A stretch of DNA of 52,960 nt from the NCBI GenBank assembly GCA_028289405.1, contig JANQPP010000114.1, positions 1 through 52,960 of the forward strand. Reading direction: 5' to 3'. Below the pieces are notes generated by a model that was not told the origin of the DNA, made no database searches, and saw nothing but the letters and a program-made list of their open reading frames with translations. Position 1 is the stretch's first letter, and each line of letters starts with the position of its first letter. The stretch is from Pirellulales bacterium. GTDB lineage: Bacteria > Planctomycetota > Planctomycetia > Pirellulales > JANQPP01. Position numbers and translations under genes: made by a program. This document shows positions 43,963 to 52,641 of this stretch, piece after piece.

Positions 43963-44334
43963 GGAAAAGAATGGGGAATAACGGGCGTTACCTGATCAAC
44001 AGCGACCTCTTTATTTTATCAGCTTTCCTGGCGGCTGGCCTCCCGAGGTGATGGTTACCTATAGAGCGTTCGTGATTGGGCCGCGAAAATTGGCACCAAA
44101 TTCGACTTCGTGAATCCATTGATTGTACCTAGCAGCCGTCCCATTCCCCATGACCCGCACGCATATTGTACAGCGATGCACCTTTTTCGCGGCTTTTGCC
44201 GGCGCTACAATCGACCGACAGCGAGTCCGCCAGGGATGTCGCTGCAAGTGAAACGGGTAGTGCGTACTTTTGCGTATCACGAGTTGATGCGACACCCCCG
44301 ATAGAAACGCACGAATGAAAGGCTGGCCAGCGGC
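43963..44334. other. Divergent intergenic region between the exported-protein operon and purD
   Basis: These 372 bp should hold promoters for both sides. A TACAAT at 44206-44211 is a possible -10 for purD, but the sequence 17 bp upstream (TTTTTC) is a poor -35 box. No gene, hairpin or RNA was recognised. Confidence 0.5.
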
Positions 44335-45615
44335 ATGAAAGTCTTGGTGATTGGAAGCGGAGGGCGGGAACATGCGCTCGCTTGGAAGCTATCTCAGAGC
44401 CCGCGTGCGGAGCGGGTGTTCGTCGCGCCGGGGAATGCGGGTACCGCCGAAGATGCCGAAAACGTCGATCTTTCTCCGCTCGATTTCGCGGGAATCTTGC
44501 GGTTCGTCAAGGAGAACGAAATCGGTTTGACCGTCGTGGGACCCGAGGCGCCCCTGGTGGCGGGCATCACCGAAGCGTTTCAAGAGGAGAAACAACGCAT
44601 TTTCGGTCCCAGTCGGGCCGCCGCGCAACTCGAAGGGAGCAAGCATTTTTGTAAGAAACTGTTGCGGCATGCCGATGTACCCACCGCGGACTTCCGGGCC
44701 TTCCAATCACGGGAAGCCGCGCGTACTTATCTGCAAGAACGGGAGGAATCCCCCGTCGTGGTGAAAGCCGACGGGCTCGCTGCGGGCAAGGGGGTGTTTG
44801 TCTGTCGTGGGCGGGCGGAGGCGCTCGACGCCGTGGACCGCGTGGCCAATCCGGACGAATTCGGCGAGGCAGGACACCGCATCATCATTGAGGAGCGGCT
44901 CGACGGTGAGGAAGCTAGCGTGTTGGCTATTTCCGATGGACGCACTTTGGTCGCCCTGCCGGCGGCGCAAGACCATAAACGGGCCTTCGATGGCGACCAG
45001 GGCCCCAATACGGGAGGCATGGGCGCTTATTCGCCCACGCCCTTCGTGACCGACGAGATCATGCAATTCGTGCAAGAGCAGATCTTGGTGCCCACCGTGC
45101 ATGCCATGAAACGGTCCCGGCATCCGTTTCGCGGCGTGCTCTACGCGGGCATCATGCTCACGCACCAAGGGCCGAAAGTGCTGGAATATAATGTCCGCTT
45201 CGGCGACCCCGAGTGCCAGCCGCTGTTGATGCGGTGCAAAGGGGACCTACTCACCGTGCTGGAAGCGGCGACGGATGGCCGTTTGGATGAGATCGAACCG
45301 CCCGAATGGGATCCGCGACCCTCGGTTTGCGTGGTCATGGCTAGCGAGGGCTATCCGGGCAGCTACGAAAAAGGATTGCCGATTCGGGGTTTGTCGGAAG
45401 CCAATCAGTTGGAGGATGTAAAGGTCTTTCACGCGGGCACGGCATTGCAAGACGGCCAGGTCGTAGCCTCTGGCGGGCGGGTCTTGGGCGTCACGGCGGT
45501 GGGAAATACCATCTCCGCCGCGAAACTGGCCGCCTATTCGGCGGTGAAGCTGATCCGCTGGCCCGGCGCGTGGTGCCGCAAGGATATTTCGGACAAGGCG
45601 CTGAATGTACTCTGA
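44335..45615 (+). CDS. purD: Phosphoribosylamine--glycine ligase (GAR synthetase)
   Basis: PurD joins glycine to phosphoribosylamine with ATP in the second step of purine synthesis. The 426 residues show the N-terminal VLVIGSGGREHALAWKL, GPEAPLVAGI, the ATP-grasp segment VVVKADGLAAGKGV, EASVLAISDG, the signature-like NTGGMGAYSPTPF, and VLEYNVRFGDPECQPLL with the metal ligands. The length is normal. The gene stands alone; its end is 9 bp from the end of the facing gene. Glycine for this reaction can come from GlyA encoded at 24 kb. Confidence 0.96.
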   Translation: MKVLVIGSGGREHALAWKLSQSPRAERVFVAPGNAGTAEDAENVDLSPLDFAGILRFVKENEIGLTVVGPEAPLVAGITEAFQEEKQRIFGPSRAAAQLEGSKHFCKKLLRHADVPTADFRAFQSREAARTYLQEREESPVVVKADGLAAGKGVFVCRGRAEALDAVDRVANPDEFGEAGHRIIIEERLDGEEASVLAISDGRTLVALPAAQDHKRAFDGDQGPNTGGMGAYSPTPFVTDEIMQFVQEQILVPTVHAMKRSRHPFRGVLYAGIMLTHQGPKVLEYNVRFGDPECQPLLMRCKGDLLTVLEAATDGRLDEIEPPEWDPRPSVCVVMASEGYPGSYEKGLPIRGLSEANQLEDVKVFHAGTALQDGQVVASGGRVLGVTAVGNTISAAKLAAYSAVKLIRWPGAWCRKDISDKALNVL

Positions 45616-45624
45616 ACGGTAGCG

Positions 45625-46134
45625 CTAGCCGGTCTCCTTGTTTTCTTCGGGGAAGTCTTCCACCCACTCATACCGTTCCCCAAAGTGCTCAATCGCGGCC
45701 TCTGGAGATAGGTTAAAGAGGACCCTGCCCTGGCTGCCCCAAGTGTCTTGGCGGTGATGAAAAACCGCCGTGGCGGCACGGAGATTGTGAACGGCCTCGA
45801 CCTCTTCCATCCCTCCGCCCGGCACCGCCTCGAAGGAAATCGTCACGGGCACCAAGGCGATCAACTCGCCCGTCGCTTTCTCTCGGGCCCAAACGGCGCG
45901 ATCTCCAAAGTCGCACTTCGTCCAGGCCAAACCACGAGGTTTGCCGCTAAAGGCGGCCTGCTGGAAGAAATCGAGTTCGAGCCGTTCCCGGGCCTGATGA
46001 AAGGCTTGCACGGCGGATGCGAAACGCTTGCGCCAGCGCGCCTCCCGCCACGGTCGGGCAAGCCGGCGGCCATATAGCGAGACCAACAGGACCAAAATCG
46101 AAAAAACGACAGAACAGACTAGGATTTTTCCCAT
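45625..46134 (-). CDS. Small membrane-anchored protein, unknown function
   Basis: Not recognised. The 169-residue product has an N-terminal membrane span (VCSVVFSILVLLVSLYG) followed by a basic segment (RRLARPWREARWRKRF), so the bulk is probably cytoplasmic. The rest is a compact alpha+beta domain with AVWAREKATGELIALVPVTISFE and a region toward the end rich in Glu. It faces purD. No conserved motif is evident, and the start is the first ATG with its sequence beginning at the membrane span. Confidence 0.72.
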   Translation of the reverse strand: MGKILVCSVVFSILVLLVSLYGRRLARPWREARWRKRFASAVQAFHQARERLELDFFQQAAFSGKPRGLAWTKCDFGDRAVWAREKATGELIALVPVTISFEAVPGGGMEEVEAVHNLRAATAVFHHRQDTWGSQGRVLFNLSPEAAIEHFGERYEWVEDFPEENKETG

Positions 46135-46354
46135 ACGTAAAGAACCAAAAAGGGGCCATTCCCACTGCTTCTTAAAAGTTAATCAAATTTTAATGAAAAT
46201 TTCACAATTCTACTTGTGCGCCGTCCCTGGCTCGTTATTCTATGTAGTGCTACACGCCCTAAACACATACATAGTAGACACATACAAGCGAAACTGCCTC
46301 ACTCTGAGAAAATCCCGCACCTAGGCCGATTCAAACAATAGGCGACGAAAATGA

Positions 46355-46549
46355 ATGAAAAACCGCCACATCCCCGGTCTCCTTTGGAGGTTTGTGCTTC
46401 TTTCCGCATTCACGCTGGGTACCCACGAGGCAATAGCGCAGCTTGTAGTGGATCAGGGCATTGATACGACGCTCCCGTCCGCCGGACTCAATGGACCGGA
46501 CACACCGCACGGGGGCAAGGGGGAAAATCCAGATGGGGTGGAACGCTAA
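46355..46549 (+). pseudogene. Truncated relic of a DNRLRE-type exported protein gene
   Basis: The 64-residue frame has a signal peptide (LLWRFVLLSAFTLGTHEAIA) followed by a start that aligns with the mature N-terminus of the PEP-CTERM protein at 48729: QLVVDQGIDT versus ELVLDRGIDT and GENPDGVER versus GENPDNVER, with 24 identities in 36 residues by hand. A stop codon comes straight after VER, where the intact protein continues WEWDG, and the sequence after the stop no longer matches. It is therefore most likely the 5' remnant of a paralogue; a real secreted peptide is possible but less likely. Confidence 0.65.
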
Positions 46550-46738
46550 GAGCGAAGCAGCCAATGCGTCAAGAGAATTTCAGGGCACGAGAAAAAGAGA
46601 TGGGCAGTCCTGCAAACATCGATTTTCAGCACAATCATAAGCCGGCCTCTCAATATCTCGCACGGGGCAGTAGTTGCGGGCAATCGCTGAACTGTCCGTC
46701 GAATATCACAACTTAGATCCGTGGGGAGTTAACCAGCC

Positions 46739-47701
46739 ATGCAACATCGAACGACCACAGCTAATCACCTTTTTCGCGGGGTATTCATTCAGGCGAGGCA
46801 TACGTCGGGACCGGCGGCCTTGGTGGCGCTTACCGCCGTGGCTTTCCTTCTTTCGAATAGTGCCCGAGCAGATGTTCTCTCCGTGCGCATTGCCGATGGC
46901 AACGACGATGCCGAGGAACACATTAACGAAGGCAATAGCATCGACATCGGGAGCAGCGACTTGGAAATCGGCGCCGAAGGTGGTGGCAACGACGCTCAGT
47001 TGATCGGCATGCGATTCCTCGATATTGACATTCCACGCGGTGCCAGAATCAACAGCGCGAACATTCAGTTCACCGTGGATGAAACAGACAACGAAGTTCA
47101 AACCAGCCCCATCGAAATTTTTGGTGAGTTAGGCGATGCTCTGCGATTCAGCGGCACGGGCCGAGATATATCCAACCGCAAACGGACGGGCGGCTCCGTA
47201 GAATGGGCGGACATTCCACCGTGGGACACGGTCGGCGAAGCGGGGCCCGATCAGCAGACGCCCGACATCGGGACAATCATCCAGGCCATCGTAAATCAAA
47301 TTACCTGGGAACCAAACAATGCCCTGGTCATCATGATGAGCGGCCAAGAGCAATTCGAACGTACCGCCGAATCGTTTAACGGAACTCCCGAAGCGGCTGC
47401 CTTATTGACGATCGATTTTGATCCCAATAGTTTTTTTACGTTTGGCGACTACAACGACGATGGAACCGTCGATTTGGCCGACTACGACATTTTGAAAGCC
47501 AATTTCAGCACGGGTACAACCTTCGCTGAAGGTGACGGTACGCTAGATGGGAAAGTGGACTTGGACGATTTCGTGGACTTCGTGCAAGCATTTAATGCCG
47601 GCGCTGGCAATGCTGCCGCCGTACCTGAACCCAGTTCTTGGCTCTTAGCCGGCTGCGGCGTGGCGCTCTTGTGGTTGCAGCGGCGCCGTCAGCGCGGATA
47701 G
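46739..47701 (+). CDS. PEP-CTERM protein with DNRLRE-like domain and dockerin-like EF hands
   Basis: The 320-residue product has a signal peptide (ALVALTAVAFLLSNSARA), a beta-sandwich domain at about 45-230 of the DNRLRE/carbohydrate-binding-like type (DAEEHINEGN, SSDLEIG, GMRFLDIDIPRGARINSANIQF as the landmark RGARINSANIQF), and two EF-hand-like loops (GDYNDDGTVDLADYDIL, DGTLDGKVDLDDF). It ends in a PEP-CTERM signal, VPEPSSWLLAG, a hydrophobic helix and RRRQRG. A GGGGAG site lies about 10 bp before the ATG. It is expected to be sorted at the outer membrane by an exosortase encoded elsewhere. Confidence 0.88.
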   Translation: MQHRTTTANHLFRGVFIQARHTSGPAALVALTAVAFLLSNSARADVLSVRIADGNDDAEEHINEGNSIDIGSSDLEIGAEGGGNDAQLIGMRFLDIDIPRGARINSANIQFTVDETDNEVQTSPIEIFGELGDALRFSGTGRDISNRKRTGGSVEWADIPPWDTVGEAGPDQQTPDIGTIIQAIVNQITWEPNNALVIMMSGQEQFERTAESFNGTPEAAALLTIDFDPNSFFTFGDYNDDGTVDLADYDILKANFSTGTTFAEGDGTLDGKVDLDDFVDFVQAFNAGAGNAAAVPEPSSWLLAGCGVALLWLQRRRQRG

Positions 47702-47884
47702 GCATGCGTCTGATGGAACGGGGGGAAGGCACTTCAGTCTCCGTCTTCCCTCCGTTCCGGCTCAACAGCCTTTTGAAAAACACCATCGTGGCGTTTTTCA
47801 ACCTCGCCAGGGTCGCAGCCAAGCTGCTCCCGGCTCGCAAAATAACGACTTACGTCGCCATTTTGAGCATCACTTCCTGTGATG

Positions 47885-47917
47885 TAACAGCCTGTTGAGC
47901 AAATCAACAGGCTGTTA
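47885..47917. terminator. Perfect 14-bp inverted repeat at a convergent gene end
   Basis: TAACAGCCTGTTGA at 47885-47898 and its exact complement at 47904-47917 enclose a 5-nt loop. The stop codon of the minus-strand TPP gene (47915-47917) lies inside the right arm. With plus-strand transcription arriving from the PEP-CTERM gene, it may act as a bidirectional terminator, though no T-run follows on either side. Similar CTGTTGA/TCAACAG hairpins are common in planctomycete genomes. Confidence 0.55.
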
Positions 47918-48529
47918 ACCTGGGGATTCCGCATCCGTCGCATCCAAAGCCGTGCGGAATGCCGGCAATCGGTCCTGCATCGGGCCGGGAACTTGCAGGG
48001 AAAAGTCTTCTCTTTCTGGCTTCACCTTGAGTCGGATGAATCTTGGCCCAGTTTCAGCCAAAACGGAAGCGGCCTCCATCCGCCACGTGCCGATGTCGTC
48101 ATAACTTCGTGCCAAGGGCCACTTCGCGGCCCGCGCGAGCCCCACGAAATCGGCTCCGACTGGGCTGGCTGCCGTCCGCTGCCCGCCGGTCACTTCATAG
48201 ACGCCGTTGTCCAGTAGGATCACGGTCAAATTGGTCGCCCCGCTGGCCGCGACCGTGATCAGCGAGCCCAAGTTCATCAACAGCGAACCATCTCCCACGA
48301 AGGCCCACACTTCTCGCTCGGGCCGCGCCAGTGCCAGACCGAGCGCGAACACATGTGCCTGGCCCATGCTGGACGGGACGTAGTGAAAATCGAGCGGATG
48401 CGCGGAAAGTCGTGGCCACTCCCGCGCGGTCCCCATGGAAGTCACCACGATCTGGGTGGTGCGCATCTCCGCCATGGTCCGTAAAGCGTCCACCAGGTGC
48501 ATGCCGTGCTCAGCTTGTTGAGTAGCCAT
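47915..48529 (-). CDS. TPP-binding subunit of a sulfopyruvate/phosphonopyruvate decarboxylase-type enzyme
   Basis: The 204 residues form only the C-terminal (PP-binding) half of a thiamine diphosphate enzyme. The TPP motif is Gly79-Asp80-Gly81-Ser82 through Asn108 (FVGDGSLLMNLGSL ... ILLDNGVYEVTGGQ), and TSMGTAREWP is typical of the ComE-type beta subunit of sulfopyruvate decarboxylase or of split phosphonopyruvate decarboxylases. The partner alpha subunit, which supplies the catalytic Glu, is not next to it. It may be encoded elsewhere or this may be an isolated domain. The enzyme removes CO2 from a 2-oxo acid; the substrate is uncertain. Confidence 0.85.
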   Translation of the reverse strand: MATQQAEHGMHLVDALRTMAEMRTTQIVVTSMGTAREWPRLSAHPLDFHYVPSSMGQAHVFALGLALARPEREVWAFVGDGSLLMNLGSLITVAASGATNLTVILLDNGVYEVTGGQRTAASPVGADFVGLARAAKWPLARSYDDIGTWRMEAASVLAETGPRFIRLKVKPEREDFSLQVPGPMQDRLPAFRTALDATDAESPG

Positions 48530-48728
48530 GTCATCGTTCTGGGAATGTATGGACTAGTCCGAATCTCCGTGCCGCCTACCAGAGAGATCCCTTTCGAATT
48601 TATCCGATCTTCATATTTCCTTCATTACCCCCATGCATTCAAGGGTTATCAACAAAGGCAGCAATCGGAAATTAGTGTCGGAAATGTTTGGCAGCATAGG
48701 GTTGGAAGTACAGGGAGAAGACAACGCC

Positions 48729-49667
48729 ATGTTGAGAAATCCGAATCAATCCACACGAATATACAGTCTGGCCGGAATGCTACTTTTCGCCACAACGTTG
48801 GCCAATACGTTCCCCGCGGCACGTGCACAAGAATTGGTCCTCGACCGGGGGATCGATACGCTCCTTGCCGCGGGCGGACTGAACGGGCCCGATGGAACGC
48901 ACGGTGAACAGGGCGAAAACCCCGATAATGTCGAGCGTTGGGAATGGGACGGCTCCGATGGCGGTGGCGAGAATCATGGCATGCTCTGGTTCGAGATCGA
49001 TCCAGCCATTCTCGACGCCTTCGGCGAGAATTCCGTGGCAACCTTGCAACTCCACGTGGATAACACGGGTGACAGCGGCGATTTGCACCGCATGACCGTC
49101 GATTGGCTCTCGGGGCCCGATGGCGGGAATGATGTGACCTGGAACAACGTCCCCAGCGGCCCCGGCGTGGTGCCGGGTTCCAACGCGGAAGCGTCCTCCA
49201 ACGCCTCTACGGGATTTCTGGACGGGGGAACCACCGTGGATGTCGATGTCTCGGCGGATCTGTTGGCCTGGGGCCAAGGATCGCCCAATTACGGCTGGGG
49301 CATCACACCTACCGGTGGAAACGGCACCGGAATCACTTCCTTCGAAAGCGAAACCAATCCCGGACCACGGCTCATCCTCAGCAACGTGGTTTTCCAAGGG
49401 GCTGACTTCAACGAGGACGGCGCGACCGATCTGGCGGATTATGAAATCCTCAAAAGCAATTTCATCAGCGGAACGACTTTCGCCGAGGGAGACCTGAATT
49501 TCTCTGGCACGGTGGACCTTCAAGATTTCGCGGATTTCGTGGGCATCTTCAACGACACGGCAGGCGCTGCCGCCGTGCCCGAACCGAGTACGATATGCAT
49601 GTTTTGTAGCGCGCTGCTGGCGCTGTTCCTTGGCCGCCCCTTCTCTTTCGCGGCCCGTCGCTCCTGA
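48729..49667 (+). CDS. PEP-CTERM protein with DNRLRE domain and dockerin-like EF hands
   Basis: The 312-residue product has a signal peptide (YSLAGMLLFATTLANTF, cleavage near ARAQ), a DNRLRE-type beta domain at about 35-225 (LVLDRGIDT, GENPDNVERWEWDG, ENSVATLQLHV, DVTWNNVPSGPG, ADLLAWGQG), then two EF-hand-like loops (ADFNEDGATDLADYEIL, GDLNFSGTVDLQDFADF) and a PEP-CTERM end (VPEPSTICMFC, hydrophobic helix, RRS). The ATG at 48729 follows GGGAGAAGAC; an in-frame ATG at 48633 would add 32 residues before the signal peptide. The relic at 46355 is a paralogue of its N-terminus. Confidence 0.88.
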   Translation: MLRNPNQSTRIYSLAGMLLFATTLANTFPAARAQELVLDRGIDTLLAAGGLNGPDGTHGEQGENPDNVERWEWDGSDGGGENHGMLWFEIDPAILDAFGENSVATLQLHVDNTGDSGDLHRMTVDWLSGPDGGNDVTWNNVPSGPGVVPGSNAEASSNASTGFLDGGTTVDVDVSADLLAWGQGSPNYGWGITPTGGNGTGITSFESETNPGPRLILSNVVFQGADFNEDGATDLADYEILKSNFISGTTFAEGDLNFSGTVDLQDFADFVGIFNDTAGAAAVPEPSTICMFCSALLALFLGRPFSFAARRS

Positions 49668-50017
49668 TTGTGCATGGCGAGAAGCGTCACCCCTCCTCCC
49701 CCTTGCTTCTCGCCGCGACCTCCCCAATCATCCGGAGCACTGGCCTCGCTTTCCTTACGAAGGCGGGGCCTCTTCTTTGCGCCATGCTCGCCTCCAGCCA
49801 CGGGATTCCATGTGGCCATTCGATCATGGAGAGAGTTTTTCCGACTTTTTCCGCGCCGGTGTATAATATTTGTCCGTTTCGAACGAAATACGGTGGACAC
49901 CCCATTATCGACTTATTTTTTGGTCCAAACGAATTGCCCTCGGTGTGGGCCTCCTACCACTTCCACGAGCCACGGCGTCGATAGCCCTTGACCCACTAGC
50001 GAATCTAGGAAATCCCA
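49668..50017. other. Leader region of the kinase gene
   Basis: This 350-bp gap holds a candidate promoter at 49839-49867 for the downstream kinase gene. Nothing else is supported; open frames on both strands here do not look like genes. Confidence 0.5.
49839..49867 (+). promoter_or_regulatory. Candidate sigma70-type promoter of the kinase gene
   Basis: A perfect TATAAT at 49862-49867 follows TTCCGA at 49839-49844 with 17-bp spacing. Transcription would begin near 49874 and leave a leader of about 144 nt before the ATG at 50018. Confidence 0.4.
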
Positions 50018-52096
50018 ATGAAGTTCCATTATTCGACCGGTGACCGTCCGCTAGCGGGATACACCATCAAACGCGGATTGGGATCCGGTGGATTTGGCGA
50101 GGTGTACTTCGCCACGAGCGACAGCGGGAAGGAAGTGGCCCTGAAACTCGTGCAAAACCACCTCGACGTGGAATTGCGGGGGGTAAGCCACTGCCTGAAC
50201 TTAAAGCACCCGAACTTGCTGTCGATCTTTGACGTGCGGGAGACGGAGTCGGAAGAATGCTGGATCGTAATGGAATACCTCCAGGGAGATTCGCTATCGG
50301 ATGTGATTAAAAGGTCCCCCAAAGGGCTACCCCGGGAGGAAATGGTAGCCTGGATGGAAGGCATGTGCTCCGCCGTGGCCTTCCTGCATGCCCAAGGGAT
50401 CATTCACCGCGACCTCAAACCGAGCAACATCTTCCGCGATGAGGGCGTGGTCAAGATTGGCGATTATGGGCTCTCCAAGTTCATCAGCGCCAGCCGCCGC
50501 AGCGTGCAGACCGAAAGCATCGGTACCGTGCACTACGTCGCGCCGGAGGTGGCCCACGGCAGGTACGGTAAGGAAATCGACCTCTATGCCCTGGGCATCA
50601 TGCTGTACGAGATGCTCACCGGAAATGTCCCCTTCGATGGCGAAAGCTTGGGCGAGATCGTAATGAAGCATCTCACGGCCCGGCCCGATCTCTCCCTGAT
50701 ACCCAAGGATTTTCGGGGGGTAATTCGGCGGGCTTTGCACAAGGATCCGGCCAAGAGGTACCAAGATGCCCAGGAACTGTTAGCGGATATCCGCGCTGCC
50801 GCAGCGGGCAATCCACAACCGGCTGGTGCCGAACAAGGGGAACGTTGCGGCACTGACCAAGCATGCGGTTTCGACTGGCGAAAATGGGCTCCTGGAGTGG
50901 CCGAGTATCCCTGGCGGGACAAAGCGCATGCGGCTTTTCAAGAATTTCAAAATTCCATACGTGAGAGCGCCCACGTTGCCAACCGCTGGCGCCCTCGTCC
51001 TCCGACGGTCCCGAAAGTTCGTCCGGCGATGTTCGTGCTGGCGATGTCCCGGCTGCTCACGGCGGCCACGCTCAGCGTGGGCTTGGGGCTGCTGGTCGGC
51101 GGCTGGATGGCGGTCTCGGGCATGTATCCCCGACACATTGGTGACGACTTTACAGCCTTAGTGGGAATCAGCGTGGGACTAATCACTTTTGGGAGCGTCA
51201 CGTTTCGCGGCCTGGAGCGGCAGGGGAGCCATTTGCCACTGCCAGCGTTTCTTGGCTTGGGTTTCATTACCGCCGTCATATTGAGTTTCGGCGCGGGCCT
51301 GGCGACCGGAGCGCTCGTGCTCCCTTTGATGCCACGCCATCAAAATGAGGAAATGGCCGTGATTAGCAGCATGGTCATCGGCGTACTGACCTTGGCAGTC
51401 TTGGCATCCAATATCCTGCGTCTCGCTTTGGAGAGAAAGCAAGGGTCCTCCTCGCCGCGGCGGCTCGCGGTGGTTGCCAGTGTCTGCTTGCAGCTCGCGG
51501 GAGCACTGGCCGTGGGAATTCTCGCCACGGGCCTGGCGGCACTCTTTCTGAGCACTCTTACGGATCACGCGGCGGAAGCCAGCATCGCGCTGGGCTGCGC
51601 GGCGGGCCTGTTCGCCGCTGGCGCCATGCTGGGAAAAAAAATTCGTCACAGTGGAGCCCAATACCATCCCGTGACCAAAGTTTTTCTTTACGGGATACCC
51701 GCACTCATTATCAGCGTCTCCATCGGCCTGCTGGCGCTGGGACTGGGCTTCGTGTTCTTGCATCCTTGGCAGCATAACGAGGAGGAATTCGTCTTCTTGG
51801 CCATAGGGAGCGGCTTGGCGACTCTGGGGGCTTTCGGCGTCCGGCTTGGTTCCCCCAACTGGGATTCCGTGGGAGTTGAAGTCTCCCTCATGGTGGTTCG
51901 CCTGCTGAGCGCCGCAGTACTGGCCGTGGGGGTCGGCTTCCTGTCTGGCGCGGGGTTCGCGCTGCTCGGGCATGGGCGGCTAGATGAAAAGCTCGCCATC
52001 ATCGCGGTGGGGGCTGGATTGTTGACCTTCGGACACAACGCTTCCAAGATTGTGGCCAATTCGCATCTTCTTACCAAACGCACGGAAACTGCCTAG
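50018..52096 (+). CDS. Ser/Thr protein kinase (Hanks type) with five tandem two-span membrane repeats
   Basis: The first 260 residues of 692 form a complete kinase: Gly-rich loop GLGSGGFGEV (20-29), Lys43 (VALKLV), HRDLKPSN (130-137) with catalytic Asp132, DYG (149-151) in place of DFG, and APE in VHYVAPEV. A polar linker of about 75 residues follows. From about 340 to 680 come ten hydrophobic segments that fall into five units of 60-72 residues (about 342-400, 408-470, 482-542, 551-610, 620-680). Each unit is a GxGLL or GxGLxxG helix, a short polar loop with acidic residues (e.g. HNEEEF, HIGDDF), and a second helix like GLITFGS or GLLTFGH. No known extracellular sensor domain is seen. The membrane part may sense membrane state. 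Confidence 0.92.
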   Translation: MKFHYSTGDRPLAGYTIKRGLGSGGFGEVYFATSDSGKEVALKLVQNHLDVELRGVSHCLNLKHPNLLSIFDVRETESEECWIVMEYLQGDSLSDVIKRSPKGLPREEMVAWMEGMCSAVAFLHAQGIIHRDLKPSNIFRDEGVVKIGDYGLSKFISASRRSVQTESIGTVHYVAPEVAHGRYGKEIDLYALGIMLYEMLTGNVPFDGESLGEIVMKHLTARPDLSLIPKDFRGVIRRALHKDPAKRYQDAQELLADIRAAAAGNPQPAGAEQGERCGTDQACGFDWRKWAPGVAEYPWRDKAHAAFQEFQNSIRESAHVANRWRPRPPTVPKVRPAMFVLAMSRLLTAATLSVGLGLLVGGWMAVSGMYPRHIGDDFTALVGISVGLITFGSVTFRGLERQGSHLPLPAFLGLGFITAVILSFGAGLATGALVLPLMPRHQNEEMAVISSMVIGVLTLAVLASNILRLALERKQGSSSPRRLAVVASVCLQLAGALAVGILATGLAALFLSTLTDHAAEASIALGCAAGLFAAGAMLGKKIRHSGAQYHPVTKVFLYGIPALIISVSIGLLALGLGFVFLHPWQHNEEEFVFLAIGSGLATLGAFGVRLGSPNWDSVGVEVSLMVVRLLSAAVLAVGVGFLSGAGFALLGHGRLDEKLAIIAVGAGLLTFGHNASKIVANSHLLTKRTETA

Positions 52097-52293
52097 GATT
52101 CCACAAACTTGCCTTGTGGCGAAAAATTCCACGAAATCCGAAAAACACCCGCAACTTCGCCATACCAAAATGCCGATGAAAGGAGCGCGAAAGAGGACTC
52201 TCGCATGACAGGCAGGCTGCCGCCTGGGGGCGTTTTCAGCGATGCCGTCCTCCCGCGATTTGTTTCTATTTTATCTCCTTTCGCGCAATCGGG

Positions 52294-52551
52294 ATGGACA
52301 TGAAGCCGAGCCCACTTCGCATCTACCCTGCCGACCCTTCATCGGAAGATACGCCCCAAGCAGCGCAACGACACGATACAGCCCCCATTGGCGTCGAGGT
52401 GACGCTGGGCGAAATCCTGCCCGTGCTCGCGGAAGCGTATCACACGGAGCGGACCTGGCTGCGTGACCTGCGCGAGGAAAAGATTGTGATTTCTTCCGAC
52501 CTGCACGACGTCCTCAGCATGTGCCGGCACTTTTACCGGCCCTCGGCCTGA
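52294..52551 (+). CDS. Small conserved-looking protein, unknown function
   Basis: The 85-residue product has a polar N-terminal half and a compact C-terminal domain (VTLGEILPVLAEAYHTERTWLRDL, IVISSDLHDVLSMC). This pattern, a LGE helix followed by TWL and a DL helix, is of a type I recognise from other planctomycete small proteins, but no function is known to me. It has no signal peptide or membrane span. The ribosome site is weak, and the start could also be the second ATG at 52300. It lies 197 bp after the kinase gene. Confidence 0.55.
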   Translation: MDMKPSPLRIYPADPSSEDTPQAAQRHDTAPIGVEVTLGEILPVLAEAYHTERTWLRDLREEKIVISSDLHDVLSMCRHFYRPSA

Positions 52552-52641
52552 GGACGGCCCTCGACGTTTCGCGCGCCAGATTGCCGATGCTAATTGCGGG
52601 ACATGTACTCCGTCGATCGGCAACTAACGAATATCGCCGGC

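Noticed and set aside
52101..52119. CCACAA/TTGTGG hairpin after the kinase gene as terminator
   Set aside because: Only 6 bp and followed by CGAAAAA instead of a T-run on the plus strand.
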